A stretch of 64,000 nucleotides of DNA from NCBI GenBank assembly GCA_001661515.1, contig LUVW01000004.1, forward strand, positions 237,439 to 301,438. The letters run 5' to 3'. This document shows, in pieces, positions 24,151 through 36,330 of the stretch (its first letter is position 1; each line of letters begins with the position of its first letter). A model generated the notes under the pieces. It saw only the letters and a program-made list of their open reading frames with translations. It was not told the DNA's origin and did not search any database. A program made the position numbers and the translations under genes. The DNA comes from Capniomyces stellatus. Its lineage: Eukaryota; Kickxellomycota; Harpellomycetes; Harpellales; Legeriomycetaceae.

Positions 24151-26104
24151 ATGACGATTATTGAGGTTTTAGAGGGTTTGGATATCGACGAGAATCGAAA
24201 GAAGCTAAATGTAAATAACACTCGACTTTCGGTGACTCGGTACAATGCTTAAATGGTTCGAATTATGCTGTAATCCAAGCAAACTAATGAGTGAAATACG
24301 TAAAATGTAGTTTCCAGACGTGACAATAGAGGATATAAAGGCGCTTTCGTTTCCAAATTGGTATAAATTGTTTGAAAACTATGCGTTTCCATCAAAACTA
24401 ATCGAGCTGAAAAAAAACAACTTTACCGAGTTTTTGGGGTCTGAAGGGATATACATGCCAGACGATTCGTAAGTTTTGTGTTTGGATTGAATAAAGCATT
24501 AGTGAATATGCTGGTCTTAAAAAGAAAATTTGGATTCAATTGAGAGGGAAAAAAGAGTATTCACAAACAATAACGGTATTAAAACAACGTGTAAAACCTG
24601 ATAGAATCGATCCAAAATACAATTCCAACAACCTGGAAAGCAACTATTCAGAGGTAAGCGCCAAGGCTGGTTTTCAGAAACCTGTATATACATATTAGAA
24701 GCACAGATTGTTTTTGGATTTGATTATTTGATTGCAAAGTTGGAGCAAAATCTGCGAGTTGACAGAATTGATTAAAACAAACCTCAAATGTAAATTGTGA
24801 ATCATAAATACACATCTACTGACGTTTAATAGGGCGAATGGGATAGTAGCGAAGAGTGTGACCAAGAAGAGTTACGTTCAGCAAAAAAAGATAAATGCAA
24901 AAGTACCAAATCCGCCAAAAGCACAAGCTCGGAGAAATTAGGAAAAGGTGATTTACAACATGGTAAAATTATTAAATCAAGATGAGAGGAGCAGAAAAGG
25001 CGGCTAGAATACTGCGAATGCGTCACGGCCACCGTGGCTTTGGCTGAATTGATCAAGAAATAAATTTATAAAAAAGAAAGTATCCTAAAACCATTAATGT
25101 AAAAAAAATAAATAAATCAATTATATTAGAAAACGAACAAGGGGATAATGCGGATAGTGATAGTGAAGAAGATACAGAATCTGATGTAGAGAGAGTTGAA
25201 TTTGACCATGAAACGATTGAAGAGATTAGAAACGCAATTGATGAGTTGGGCGGATCAGTTATAGCACGGACAAATTGGAGTTTTCCAACGGTACGTTTGG
25301 TTTCTTTATTTTTTTAAAAAAGACAATGTACTATTTGACAAATGTATAAATAAAGAATTAAGCATAGTAAATGGTAATCGAATAACAAAACAAAAAAAAA
25401 CGATTAAACAAAAAAACGATTATACAAAAAAACGATTATACAAAAAGGATGCAGCCTGGATAGCACCAGCATCTACATTGCGATGCGAAAACTCAAGTCA
25501 GATCCTGTTGTTATTGAAAGCATCGGATAAGATAGTGAGGGATTTGGAGCGACCGCTTGACTTGCTGGACTACAGCGAAGCAGAGCCGGTTCTGGGCCTG
25601 ACCAAATGGGCAGACCTGTACCCATCGATGGAGTTCCGAACAATAGTCAGAGACCACAAGATCATTGGAATCAGCCAAATGGACCTAAAATACTATGACT
25701 TTTTGGACGGATATAGCGAGAGGATCGAAGATTTGATTTTTGGGTTGTTTGAGGATGTGATTTGTAAAAAGAAAAACAGTGGGTGGAACGTGGCCAACTA
25801 CACATTTGACGTTTATATAAACCAGGCTTTAACTAGACCCACCATCACCGGGTTCAATGTCTTTGGGCCCATCACCAGCCCTATTCTATACTCTTGGGAA
25901 GAGCTCCTGAGCCCAGACTTTGAGTTTGACGAGATCCGATTGGCTAAGCATGATGACCCGGGGAGCTCGCTAGGATCGCTTTTAAACGCCTCTTCAAAGT
26001 ACTCGTTAGGCAGGTTTCCCATTGATTTAACTGCGGATGCATACAACGACGCATTGCAGAAAATGTCTGGACAGTTCAGAACCAGGCCTGATTCGAAAAA
26101 CTAG
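24151..26104 (+). CDS. CDC123: Cdc123 (D123), eIF2 assembly factor
   Basis: Cdc123 is an ATP-grasp-fold protein that helps build the eIF2 trimer and so supports translation initiation. Six exons: 24151-24210, 24311-24468, 24605-24653, 24833-24947, 25130-25290 and 25448-26104, giving 399 residues. Conserved blocks are LSFPNWYKLFENYAFPSKLI near the N-terminus, ELGGSVIARTNWSFPT joined across an intron to DAAWIAPASTLRCENSSQIL, then LYPSMEFRTIVRDHKIIGIS, QMDLKYYDFLDG, and FNVFGPITSPILYSWEELL. The third exon is short and poorly conserved; its acceptor (GATAG at 24600-24604) was chosen because it alone keeps a simple open frame. The fourth exon encodes a lysine/serine-rich acidic linker. The 3' end faces the transcription factor gene with only 120 bases between stop codons. 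Confidence 0.95.
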
Positions 26105-26224
26105 CGCAATCGAGGCTTTATTTTATTTTTATTGCAATTATTTATTTACAACCACTATTCTTTTATTTCAATAATAGAGACCTAAAACTTGTAAAGATCG
26201 AATCATTGTATTTAAACTAAACAG

Positions 26225-29200
26225 TTATCGGATGTTTCTATTGTTAAAGTTTAAGAACAAATTCTGGCCTGGTACAGCCCCAGTGACATTGGGATTTGTA
26301 CTGGCGTTAACTTTGGTATTGATTTTTGTACTTGTGTTTGTGTCTATGTTTGTGTTGTTGTCTATGTTTGTGTTTGTGTTTGTGTTTGCAAAATAGCCCG
26401 AGTTAGTTTTAGAGTTGGGAATGATATCCCTATTACCGCCTTTTGCATCTCCGATAGATCCAGAATTTGAAAAGGTTGGGACACCAAATGGGCCAATACT
26501 TTGCGCTGAAAACTGTGCCATACTATTATGCTTACCGAGTACACCGGCAACCAATGTGTTACTATTATTTGCATTAGTATTGATTGAGTTGTAATTAGCT
26601 AGAGCAGTATGGTTGTTGAAGCTGGAGTTACCATAGTTGTTTCCAGTAACTGTATCTGTATCTGTATTGGTATCTGAATTGGTGTTGGTGTTGGCAGTAA
26701 TGTTTGGGTTTGAAGAAATTGGCTTTGAATTAATGTAGTTGAATTGATCAAAAGTATGATTTGTAAACCCGTGATTGGCGAGTTGCAAATAGTTGATTTG
26801 TTGCTGCTGCATGAGTTGAACTTGTGGATATGAAATGTCATTTTTTTGGTATTGGCCGATATTCTGATTAAAAGTTTGGAGTAATGGGATTGAGTTAAAG
26901 CTAGGATTCAAAATCGGGGGGTTTACAAGAGTGGCTTCCTCCTTTACAGCCATATTGTTGTTGCTGCCAGCATCGAGTCCAGACTCCATGTTCATAAACG
27001 CATTTATATCCAAACCAGCGTTTGCTGGGGCATTATTAGTGTTGCGACTATACATAGTTTCCACATTCGCGCTGGTGGCTTTGGAAACTGATGTAGATGT
27101 GTTGAAATGAGGGCTGTTCAGCATGTTGCTGCCACCATGGACGCTGCTACTGCTAAACGAAAAAGTGTTTAGCTGTCTATTAAAGCCTGGCTCGGAGTTG
27201 AGTTTAGTTCTTTTATTTGTATTCGACATTGCTTGGACGTCTGCTTCATCTTTATTGTTGGTGCTGAAATGTCTTTTGCCTTTGTTTTTGGTTAAGCTTT
27301 GGCTCCTTTTGGAAACGATAAGCTCGTTTTTGTCAGAATTTTCAAGACTTGGTGGGCCATGATGACTGGTCGGCAAAAGTATGTTGCTGTGGTTATTATT
27401 TGCCATACCAATGTTCACAATACCGCCATCAAACCTCAGCTGCTGGGTTGCTGCCATGTACATTGCAGTTGACATAGGAATTTGCGGGTTGCCAGCATCC
27501 CTTTGTCCAGCGTTGCTTGAGGTTTTGGCCAGCGATAGTGAGTCAGGGTGGAGCGCATCTAGGCTTCCAAGCAAGTGGTTTTGGTTGATGCTGATCAACG
27601 GCTTGTACACCACGCCATCGTTTATGCTGCCCAAGTTATTGTGCATAAAGTTAATATAGCTGGTCCTGTTTGGGTTGTCGCCCATAAAGGAGATGAAATT
27701 GGGTAGCTCTGGTGTGTTTGGCAGAAAGGTTTGGGTGTCGAGACCCGAAAATACCGAGAAGTCTAGGCTTGGGGCTGGCTGGCCATCGCTAAAGTCACCA
27801 GCAGCACTTGGGCCCGGATACACCAGCTTGTCAACTTGACTCAAAGCACGGCTGATCTGGGAGTTGTGGAAGTGTGGGCTGTTCTCATCCCAGTTTTCAA
27901 TAATTATGGACCTGTACACTTCGCTTTGGGAGTCAGTTATACAGCACACAAATAAGGCAAACGACGAGCCCATTGGCACAAACCACGGGTTCAGGTCGGA
28001 TGGCGACAGCGCTGCTTTTTCAAGCATCGGAAACTTGTTGAACAGCTTTTTGTTCCTCTTCGCCGACTTTTCAACCACCATGGAAATCAGCCCTAGTGAC
28101 CGGGCATACACCGTAGTAAAGTTGTTGTATTTTTCAAACAGCTTCAGCGCCTTCGCAAGCACGCTGTAAGCCTCTTTGATCTGGCCAATCTGCGGATGGT
28201 CCTTCATTCTGATCGCGTTCATCAGAATCGACCCTCCGCTGAATATAAGCGTCGGTGTCTTGCTGTCCCACGACGACAGTTTTACATTCAGGTTCGCCCA
28301 GCTGAAAATGTTCGCCATCTGGATCGACATCTCTAAACACACCTGCTTTGCCTCTTTGATCCGTGCAGCCGTCATCCCCTCGTTCGCATAGTCCATCAGC
28401 TCCGACCTGTACAGCGTGATCTTCGCCGTTTGGTACAACAAATGATTCAGAAGGTACAGCGGGTACACTCGATTCTTCTCTGCCTCCCCCAAACTCCTGT
28501 CCCTTTTTCTCTTTATGCCTTCAGTCTCGTTGCCTTTGCCTAAATCCTTGCCCAGACCTTCGCCTGCCTGTCCGGCCATTTCCTTCACTGCCACTTCCTT
28601 CCATTGGTTGATCTGGCAGTATCTCTGCAGCAGAGTTTTGGTTTTTTCCAGCCTTGAGTCTATGTACTTGAACTTCCTGTATCTCTGCTCAGCCGTCATC
28701 CCCACCTTCTTGTAGCACCTATTCACATACTCGCTTACTAACCCAATCTCACCATACAGCTTGCACGACAGCCACAGCAGGTCCGGCCGCTTACTTCCCT
28801 CACTTTTCTTTGACCCCACATATCCCTCGTTGTCCCGCCAATCGCAGTCGTTTGATGGATAGTTCACTACCATGTCCAAGTTTCCGATATTCGCTGGCCT
28901 GCCCCCTGTTACCATTATTGCCTTGTCTGAGCTGAAACACGCCCAGAATACCCTCCTTTTAAACTCCTTATCCTCCTCGTCCTCCTCGCCCCCCAGCACC
29001 ACCGCCCCATCTTGCCTCTTGCAGTCGATTTTATGCAGCCCCAGAATCGTTGTCCCCCTGATTGCTAGCCCCGCATAAATCATCGCCTGCCCCCCATTCC
29101 CCAGTCCATACAACACCGACGAAATCAGCAAACACCCCCAAACATAATACTCGTCGATTTTGTACATGTTGGTGTGCAAGCTGTCCAGCGCCTTCTTCAT

Positions 29201-30175
29201 GTACGCAGTTCCTGACAAAAACAGCTTCTGATTGAAAAACGCCACATCGTCCAAAAATTTTGCCGAAAATGCCAACAAAGAATAAATAAAAAACTCTGAA
29301 ACCTTGCTCTCTACGATCTTGTCCACCAGCGACGCCACTCTTAGCGGCATCAAGATTATGGACGGCAGCTCCGATATCTTCATTAATATCGTCTCTATCT
29401 GCTGCCTCGATATCCCTCCACTCCCCAGCTCGATCTGCGACCCCACAAAAACCAAGTCCAAATCTCGCTCATGCTCTCTTATACTGCTGTTCTTCTTGCT
29501 CTGCTTTTGCTTCTTGCTCCTAATTAGTCTTTTCCTGACCTCTTCGCCAAGCCCACTATTTTCCAACTCTTCATCGCTCTCCGCACCATTTCCCCATCCA
29601 TCCCCCTTTCCCTCATTCATTTCGCTTGTATCTATTGCCCCGTCTTCATCTCTGCCCTCAACTCTGTCTGCGCCTTCATATCCGTATTCTTTCTCTTTCC
29701 CTTTACCCCTCGCCTTCTCCCTCACCGCCTTGGCGCTTCTACTGTCTGCCTTCATTCTTTGTCTATATGTGTTTCTAAGCATGGTTCTCAACCTCATCTC
29801 CCTATCGTTTTGCTCTCCTCCTTGCACCGCTTCACCACCCCTAACATTGCTACCTCTTTTATTAAGCGAGCTAGTTAGCCTTCCCATCATCGAGTTCAAT
29901 CTCAATACTAGACTGTTTATCGATTCAATGTGTTTCTTTTGAACCCCAAATCTATCCTGCATCGTGTAGTTGCATTTTCTATTTGTACTTTCGCACGTCC
30001 CACAGTTCGGCCTAACTCCGTCGCACTTACTTTTCTTCTTTCTACAGATCTCACAGGCATATATCCTATTTCCTGGCGTTGTATCAAAATCTCTACCAAC
30101 CTTCTTACTCCTGTTTGGCTCCTTGCTGGGCTTTTTTGCTTCCTTATTGCTGTTCTTGTTCGTATTGGTAAACAT
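26225..30175 (-). CDS. Zn2Cys6 fungal transcription factor
   Basis: Single-exon 1316-residue regulator. Residues 40-67 carry the binuclear zinc cluster CEICRKKKSKCDGVRPNCGT then CESTNRKC (six cysteines, spacing 2-6-6-2-6). A short linker and a probable dimerising coiled coil (HIESINSLVLRLNSMMG) follow. The fungal-specific middle domain lies near residues 290-560, with AMIYAGLAIRGTTILGLHK and RRVFWACFSSDKAIMVTGGR. The C-terminal third is Asn/Ser/Thr-rich with NT dipeptide runs (26327-26389 and around 26658-26700) and looks like an activation or disordered region. An acidic, lysine-rich stretch (about residues 120-235) separates the DNA-binding and middle domains. Target genes cannot be told from the sequence. 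Coding-strand base use shifts from purine-rich in the N-terminal two thirds to mixed in the C-terminal third. Confidence 0.93.
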   Translation of the reverse strand: MFTNTNKNSNKEAKKPSKEPNRSKKVGRDFDTTPGNRIYACEICRKKKSKCDGVRPNCGTCESTNRKCNYTMQDRFGVQKKHIESINSLVLRLNSMMGRLTSSLNKRGSNVRGGEAVQGGEQNDREMRLRTMLRNTYRQRMKADSRSAKAVREKARGKGKEKEYGYEGADRVEGRDEDGAIDTSEMNEGKGDGWGNGAESDEELENSGLGEEVRKRLIRSKKQKQSKKNSSIREHERDLDLVFVGSQIELGSGGISRQQIETILMKISELPSIILMPLRVASLVDKIVESKVSEFFIYSLLAFSAKFLDDVAFFNQKLFLSGTAYMKKALDSLHTNMYKIDEYYVWGCLLISSVLYGLGNGGQAMIYAGLAIRGTTILGLHKIDCKRQDGAVVLGGEEDEEDKEFKRRVFWACFSSDKAIMVTGGRPANIGNLDMVVNYPSNDCDWRDNEGYVGSKKSEGSKRPDLLWLSCKLYGEIGLVSEYVNRCYKKVGMTAEQRYRKFKYIDSRLEKTKTLLQRYCQINQWKEVAVKEMAGQAGEGLGKDLGKGNETEGIKRKRDRSLGEAEKNRVYPLYLLNHLLYQTAKITLYRSELMDYANEGMTAARIKEAKQVCLEMSIQMANIFSWANLNVKLSSWDSKTPTLIFSGGSILMNAIRMKDHPQIGQIKEAYSVLAKALKLFEKYNNFTTVYARSLGLISMVVEKSAKRNKKLFNKFPMLEKAALSPSDLNPWFVPMGSSFALFVCCITDSQSEVYRSIIIENWDENSPHFHNSQISRALSQVDKLVYPGPSAAGDFSDGQPAPSLDFSVFSGLDTQTFLPNTPELPNFISFMGDNPNRTSYINFMHNNLGSINDGVVYKPLISINQNHLLGSLDALHPDSLSLAKTSSNAGQRDAGNPQIPMSTAMYMAATQQLRFDGGIVNIGMANNNHSNILLPTSHHGPPSLENSDKNELIVSKRSQSLTKNKGKRHFSTNNKDEADVQAMSNTNKRTKLNSEPGFNRQLNTFSFSSSSVHGGSNMLNSPHFNTSTSVSKATSANVETMYSRNTNNAPANAGLDINAFMNMESGLDAGSNNNMAVKEEATLVNPPILNPSFNSIPLLQTFNQNIGQYQKNDISYPQVQLMQQQQINYLQLANHGFTNHTFDQFNYINSKPISSNPNITANTNTNSDTNTDTDTVTGNNYGNSSFNNHTALANYNSINTNANNSNTLVAGVLGKHNSMAQFSAQSIGPFGVPTFSNSGSIGDAKGGNRDIIPNSKTNSGYFANTNTNTNIDNNTNIDTNTSTKINTKVNASTNPNVTGAVPGQNLFLNFNNRNIR
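26327..26389. repeat. Hexanucleotide repeat coding Asn-Thr/Asp-Thr dipeptides
   Basis: Imperfect TGTGTT/TGTCTA units on the + strand encode an N-T-N-T type run near the C-terminus of the transcription factor. Confidence 0.85.
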
Positions 30176-33100
30176 GGTATAAAGATACTCTAGTTTGCTC
30201 TTCTTTTTACTGGAATATCTATTTTGTTATTTTGTTGTGCTGCAAACCAGCTCTCCCTTTGTTTTTTTTACTTTCGACTACTATCCTCTCGCTTTTTCTA
30301 TTTTTTTTTGTCTTTCTTACCACTCCCTCAAGCCTTCGTTTCTCCCGTTTCCTACTTTTCCTATGCTACCTATTTTTCCTGTTCTTTTCTTTTTTTAGCT
30401 ATTCTTTTTGCTAAATAGCTTCTTATTTAAGTTTCCTTTTCCTTTTGCCGAAATCAGTATTCGTCTTTTCTTTGTTGTTGTTGTCGGCTTTAGTTCTGTA
30501 TTAACAATGAATTATTCCCTGAATTGCCGCTCTCGATATGCCCTAAGCACGGCAAAAGTTGCCTTTAATTTTTATAATATTTATCTAATTGTTTAAACAA
30601 TGCGCCTGATTTGCCTTTAACTAGCTCTCAACTCGTTTCTATTTTGTATCTTTTTGCTAATATTTTTTTTCTTTTCATTCAGTGCACTTTTTATATTTGC
30701 TTCTTAAATACAGGCTTCCTATAACTTCTATTTCCGCGTTGTTGTATAGCTTGTAAATTGGGATTTTGCACAAAATTTATTTACATCACTAGAGTAATCT
30801 ATACAAACATTTAAGAAACAAAAGCTGTTTAAATAAAAGACATGGATGTAGCTATTTATTCGTCTCTGTGTTTGCGTTATTTTTACTCTCCCTTTTTTTG
30901 CTTTGTCATTAGTTTCTCTAATGTATTAATGTGCGAGATATAATAGTACCTTATTTCTCCTCGCTTTTTACAAGTCTTTACTTTTGAAAACACCTATTCA
31001 CTTTTAATTTTAATTTTAAATTATAAAGTTCAATTAACACTTCATTTCCGTAGATTTCTAGTTTTTGGATCCATTTTATAACTAAATTACTCATGTTTGT
31101 TCTAAATAAAAAGAAGCCGTGACTAATATGGAAGGCTATTTGGATTTTTTTAAAAAAAAATTGGACCTTTCCAGCTGAATTTAGCTCAAATGGTAACCAC
31201 TGATTAAACTAGTTGTTTTTCATTGGTCCAGACTTTTATATTTTACTAATAACTCAATTCGCCATTTGGATTGTATTATTGTTGCTGACTTGTGCTCCCC
31301 CCCCCGCTCATTAACTAAATGCATCCTTTGCCTTTAGTAAACTCTAGGTATTTTACCACCACTACAATCTCCCTTTACACCTTTACATCTTTCTCAATAG
31401 CTTTACTGCCCTACAATCTATTTAGTCTACTCTAGATTAAATATTCGATTCAATTACCTTGACTTTTCTCGATGTTATCTTGCAATTAATAATTCGTGTG
31501 GAATTTAATATTGCTGGCCATTTAAATCGTCTATAATAACTAGCCGACTATCCCATAATAGGTTTTTTAAGAACAAAATTTAAATTAAAAACAGAAATTC
31601 CAACCTTTTTCTCACTTTAGTATGTATTACACAACTCTAACTTAGTACATTTAATAACTGAAATATGGCCATTGGACGGCATCTCCACGTTCTCGACACT
31701 CACATTTTATTGCATGTTATCTGTTATTTCATAAGCTCCCTCATTCCTTGAATCATCGGTGCAACTTTTCATACTTTAGTTATTTACATTGTTGTATAAC
31801 AGTTCACGTAATTGTGCGCTGCATCACTTTAAATATCACGGCTATGAATTGTATAAAGTTTATATTTAGTTAAAACCAAGTAATCTTATAAATTAATATA
31901 ACCCTCGAGCTTGCACAGCTACCATTAATAGCAATCGTAATACATGTTTTTGTTCAATCATCTTTATTTTTCATGTTCTTTCTCATTTCCTTTGTTTATT
32001 CCCTCATTCCCTTATTTCCTTCCTTTTGTTTTCCATTATTCACCATTTTGTTTTTGTTTTCTCCTACTCGCAAACTATCCACTAAAAGTAATTCCTGGAT
32101 TTCGTCGAGTTTTAAAACTTACAACTCTTTCCTCTTTTTCCTTCCACACGAATTTTACCATAGACAGTGAATGATGAATAATCATCATCATCTAGCTGAC
32201 TCAATCACTGCCTATTAGCTCAAATATAATTTGTAGTGACGAGCGTCATTCCAAACATTTCATCATTTCACTTGGTTTGTTGGAAAAGCAAATGAAAATT
32301 ACATTGACTGAAATTTTTTTTTTTCAACAATCACCAATTTAATGTGGATATTTTTTAAAAGCAATATTTTTTTTGGCGCTCACAACTTTGGTATGTTAAC
32401 CCCACAAATAAATATATCAACAGATAATGTGCTGCTGAGTCATCTTTTTTTTCTTTTTTTTCTTTTTTCCACGTAAATGGCACTGCTTTCAATAGAAGCA
32501 AAGGTACCAGACAAAATATTTCACCCAAATGAGCCAAAAATCTTGAAGAGATTCATAATTGACACAAATAATAACATGAGCTGTCGATTTTGTAACTTAT
32601 CTTGTAATTTTCCAGTGACATTTTTTACAATAGCGTGTATTCTTTGCTGCAAAAACAGTTTTATCTACATGAATTTACACAATGAAACAAGAGCGCCAGC
32701 TTCATTAGAATTGACCAATACTATATTATGTTGAATTTATATACCTTTTTTGCTTTTGGTACAGCTTTCTCCACTGCAATCACAATTGATATTGAGTATG
32801 TGGATAGCTTTTAGTCTTTAAAACAATGTGTTTAATTTTTATTATTAGAGAGAAGGGCTCTCTTATTGCTATTAACAAACTATAAATATAGACATTTCCT
32901 GGTATTAAATGAGCCGTTGTTTGAAATTGCCAAGCTTATCTTTATATCTTTTAAATACACTTTATTCTGGCAAAACGAATCTGGACTAAGGGATATTTGA
33001 AATTTCCAAGCAATATATGTATCACCACAGCTTGACCGCCCCACTTTATACTCTAAACACGCGGATCCTTTATGTATATGAGTCGGCCTTATTCGAAAAG

Positions 33101-34250
33101 TTTCATAATTGATAATCAGTTCTAGCTCAATTCGTTGGATTTGTAATCAATTTTAGAATACTCTAGCAACATTTTTTAAACTCGGAGGTTTTCTGAGATG
33201 AACAAATAGTTTTGTCTCCAGGAGTTCACCCAATAAAATGTTTACATCGGTTCCATTCGAATTAACTCACATATGAAGTGCAGTAAAAGCAACCATTACA
33301 CAAGTAACTAAACCACTACACCACTATACCACTACACCACTATACCACTAAACAATTACACGGATATAAGGCCTGGGCACGGGGTTTGCAATTTTGGAGC
33401 AGTAGCACGATGCTAAATAAACTCGGAGATTAAATATTTTAAACACGGAATTATACAAACTAGGAGATAGTCTTCCCACAAGAGTGATGAGTTACCATAG
33501 ACAGTAAAAGAGGTTCTGTTTGGGTTTTACCTAGCAGCATATCGAATGCTTGTATTTATGTCGTTAATTGGTATATTGGGAAAAGACTTATTAGCAGCAC
33601 ATTAATCAGGCTATGATTAAAACAAATTTGGAAGAATTCGAGTGTCCAAAGCAGGAGAAAAGCGAAATAATGAGTAGACAGGGTTAGCTCCTTTTTATAG
33701 GCTGCTTTTTTTAATTCGGTTCAATTGAGTCATAGTAATCGTTCTGGTCCAATGGACCGCGACTAGTCTCATGTTCAACTACTTTTTTTTTTTACTGCCC
33801 AGGTGTACTTGGCCAGGCCTAGAAAAGTATGCTGAATATATTGAGGTTTAATATCGATTCGCCAAGTTTATTGATTAGAGTTCAGCCATCTTAGCCAGTA
33901 ACATCAACTGAGCGAATCAGCTCTCTAAAGTCTCACTAATAATTTTTTTTTACAATGCTAAAAAAAATATTATAGTAAAAAAAAAAAATTTCACTTCAAT
34001 TAGCCAACACTAAGCTAGCGTAAGCGTATAGCATTAGAACGCATCAATAAAAAAAAACAATTAAAGAAAATGTCGATAGTTTTTATTGCAAGTTTTATCA
34101 ACGAACTGGGATTAAGATTTCTAGTATCAAAACGTAGCTTCAAATAAGGCTTTCAATTCAAATAAGATAAAGTTAGTAGTTAGTTTGATTAGTCGGACTT
34201 TTATTAATAGCTATTTTATGCAACTTGAAGAAATAGAAGAAACAGGCAAA
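30176..34250. other. Gene-poor AT-rich region, 4.1 kb
   Basis: Lies between the divergent transcription factor (-) and PRPP synthetase-like (+) genes. The first 300 bases are pyrimidine-rich, as expected of a leader or promoter. The remainder has many short T and A runs, a C run near 31297, a T7-A9 block at 31145-31160 and an 8-base tandem repeat at 33305-33352. An 86-codon ATG frame at 32477-32734 resembles no family I know. No gene was accepted. Confidence 0.5.
33305..33352. repeat. Short tandem repeat ACCACTAC/ACCACTAT
   Basis: About six units of an 8-base motif (ACCACTAC alternating with ACCACTAT) in an otherwise unique AT-rich stretch. Confidence 0.85.
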
Positions 34251-35673
34251 ATGAGGAATGGTAAAATATTTGCTGGAACTTCTCATCCTATACTGTCACA
34301 GCTGATTGCCTCGCAGTTGAACACAACGCTGTCGCCAGTAACAGTTCATCGTTTCCCAAATCAGGAAATATCAGTTAGTTTGGGGTGCTCGGTGCGTGAT
34401 CAAAATGTATATATAATTCAGAGTGGATCAACAGCTATGAATGATCATATCATGGAGCTTTTGATTATGATTAGAGCAGCTAGAATGTCCTGCGCACGCA
34501 AGATCACGGTGATAATGCCATACTTCCCATACTCCAAACAAAGCAAAAAGAAGAAGCACAGAGGAGCTATCGCGGCAAAACGTAAGTACGATTATCATTG
34601 CAATAGTGATATTTTTAAATAAAAGTTGGTCTGGGCAGCCGATTCTAACAGCTTATTGGTGGCAACGAAACTAATGGACTTGTTGGAATATAGTTATTGC
34701 TGATATGCTCTCGGTTTCAGGAATTGACCACATAATCACACTCGATCTTCATGCTTACCAGATCTCCGGGTTTTTCACCAAGCCGCTTGACAACCTGTTT
34801 TCAAAGCCAACGATTGCCAGTTGGATCATCAGCAATGTTGAAGACTACTCATCAGCAGTGGTTGTTTCAAAGAATGCAGGTGGGGCAAAACGAGTGACCT
34901 CGCTGGCAGACAGTTTAGGCATAAACTTTGCGCTGATTTATATCGATAGCAACAACTTGAAAAAGACCTTTTCAAGAGCGCCTTCAATGGTTGCGCTGCA
35001 TGATCTCCCAGCGATTCTGCGCGATGTTTCGGACTTTGCACCAGTCAACAGCTCGATTTCCGCCGAACCAAGAAACTTTGAATATCCAGAGTCCAAAGAA
35101 TACAGCGAAATCGACCAGGTTGCCGACGAGATTGGGGAGCTGGACTTGCGGCCTATTGACGAAATCATGAATGAGTCTGATGACGATGCTGAGGCTGAAG
35201 AGGACATGAACTCCAAGTTTGACCAAAGCTACGATAGCCCAATGCTCAACGGAAGCACAGTCATCCACAAGGAACACCGCGCTCCAGTTGCTGAGCCAGC
35301 CACCAAAAAGATCCCACACAGCGTTACGCTGATTGGTGATGTTAAAGACAGACTTGTTTTCTTGCTGGATGACCTTATTGACTCCACTCGCTCGTTCCTA
35401 TCAGTTGCGGAGCATCTCACCAAAAACTGTGGTGCTAAGGGTGTGTACATAATAGCATCCCATGGTCTTTTTAGCGAAAACTCTTTGTCTGAAATCGAGG
35501 CCTGCCCCTTTGTCCAAAAAGTCGTTTCTACCAACTCATATCCAATCACCCAGCATGTCAAAAGCCTCTCAACCAAACTGGTTCAAATCGACGTCAGTCC
35601 CTTGTTGGCTGAGGCTATTAGGCGCAACCACAATGGTGAATCCATTTCTGCTCTATTTGAGCGCAGTTTATAA
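34251..35673 (+). CDS. PRS1: PRPP synthetase-family protein, Prs1/PRPSAP-like
   Basis: Homolog of ribose-phosphate pyrophosphokinase. Two exons (34251-34581, 34694-35673) give 436 residues. Family marks are KIFAGTSHPILSQLIA, MPYFPYSKQSKKKKHRGAIA, then, across the intron, ADMLSVSGIDHIITLDLHAY, GFFTKPLDNLF, SKNAGGAKRVTSLADSL and AIRRNHNGESISALF. A 130-residue acidic insert (about 35000-35310, with DDDAEAEED) replaces the flexible catalytic loop, as in yeast Prs1 and Prs5 and in animal PRPSAP. The PRPP-binding loop reads DDLIDSTRSF rather than the usual DDxxDTxGT. It may be a non-catalytic or regulatory subunit that works with another PRPP synthetase. The start at 34251 (MRNGKIF) matches the family N-terminus; an in-frame ATG at 34218 would add 11 residues. 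Confidence 0.9.
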
Positions 35674-36330
35674 ATCCTTTCGTTGAGCTTATAATTTCTT
35701 CTTTTTATTTACTTTTCTAATTATTTGTCTTTCGAGTTTTATTTACCCTTCCCTTCAAGCAAAATATCTAATGTTTAGAGTAGGAGTGGGAGGGTGAGTG
35801 TAAGAAGAAGAGTAGGGGCGGCAAGGGCTGATGGCTTTTTCTTATATACGGATTTATACATACATACATTTACTTTGGGGTTGAACTTTGAACAATAAAG
35901 CTGTTTGAATCTATAACATATTTTTGAGGCCATAACGTTCTATTTGACTACGTTTTTATACCAACGATGCCTACATTTAATTTGATATTACCCCCCATTG
36001 ATTGATTCCATTTTGTCGTATCTCCCGATATAGTCAGTAAAAAAACTGGAAATACAATGATTTTAGCCTCAAACCCGCCAAACCCACCAAACGCTCATTT
36101 CACACTTGTATTAATGTAGGTGTGGAAATGCACAACACACCTTGGCTTTGAACAAATCGTTTGGTGTATTATTATAACTGTCTGAACGAACAGTCAAAAG
36201 TAATGTGCTTTAGATACTAAATAAAAGTATTTATATATAAAATGAGATGTGTATTCTTTATTTTCTACTCGATTTTATTGAATGAAAGTTGTTTTTTTTT
36301 AGAAAATGTTCTAGTTATATTCTTTTTTTT
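35674..36330. other. Convergent spacer, 657 bp
   Basis: 3' flanks of the PRPP synthetase-like gene (+) and mitochondrial S16 (-). AATAAA signals occur near 35893 and 36221. No gene seen. Confidence 0.6.

Noticed and set aside
32477..32734. 86-codon ATG frame with four CxxC-like cysteines
   Set aside because: No recognisable family, AT-driven composition, no splice partners; likely chance in a gene-poor region.
33305..33352. Repeat array considered as a CRISPR-like or centromeric array
   Set aside because: Units are only 8 bases with no spacers, so it is a simple tandem repeat.
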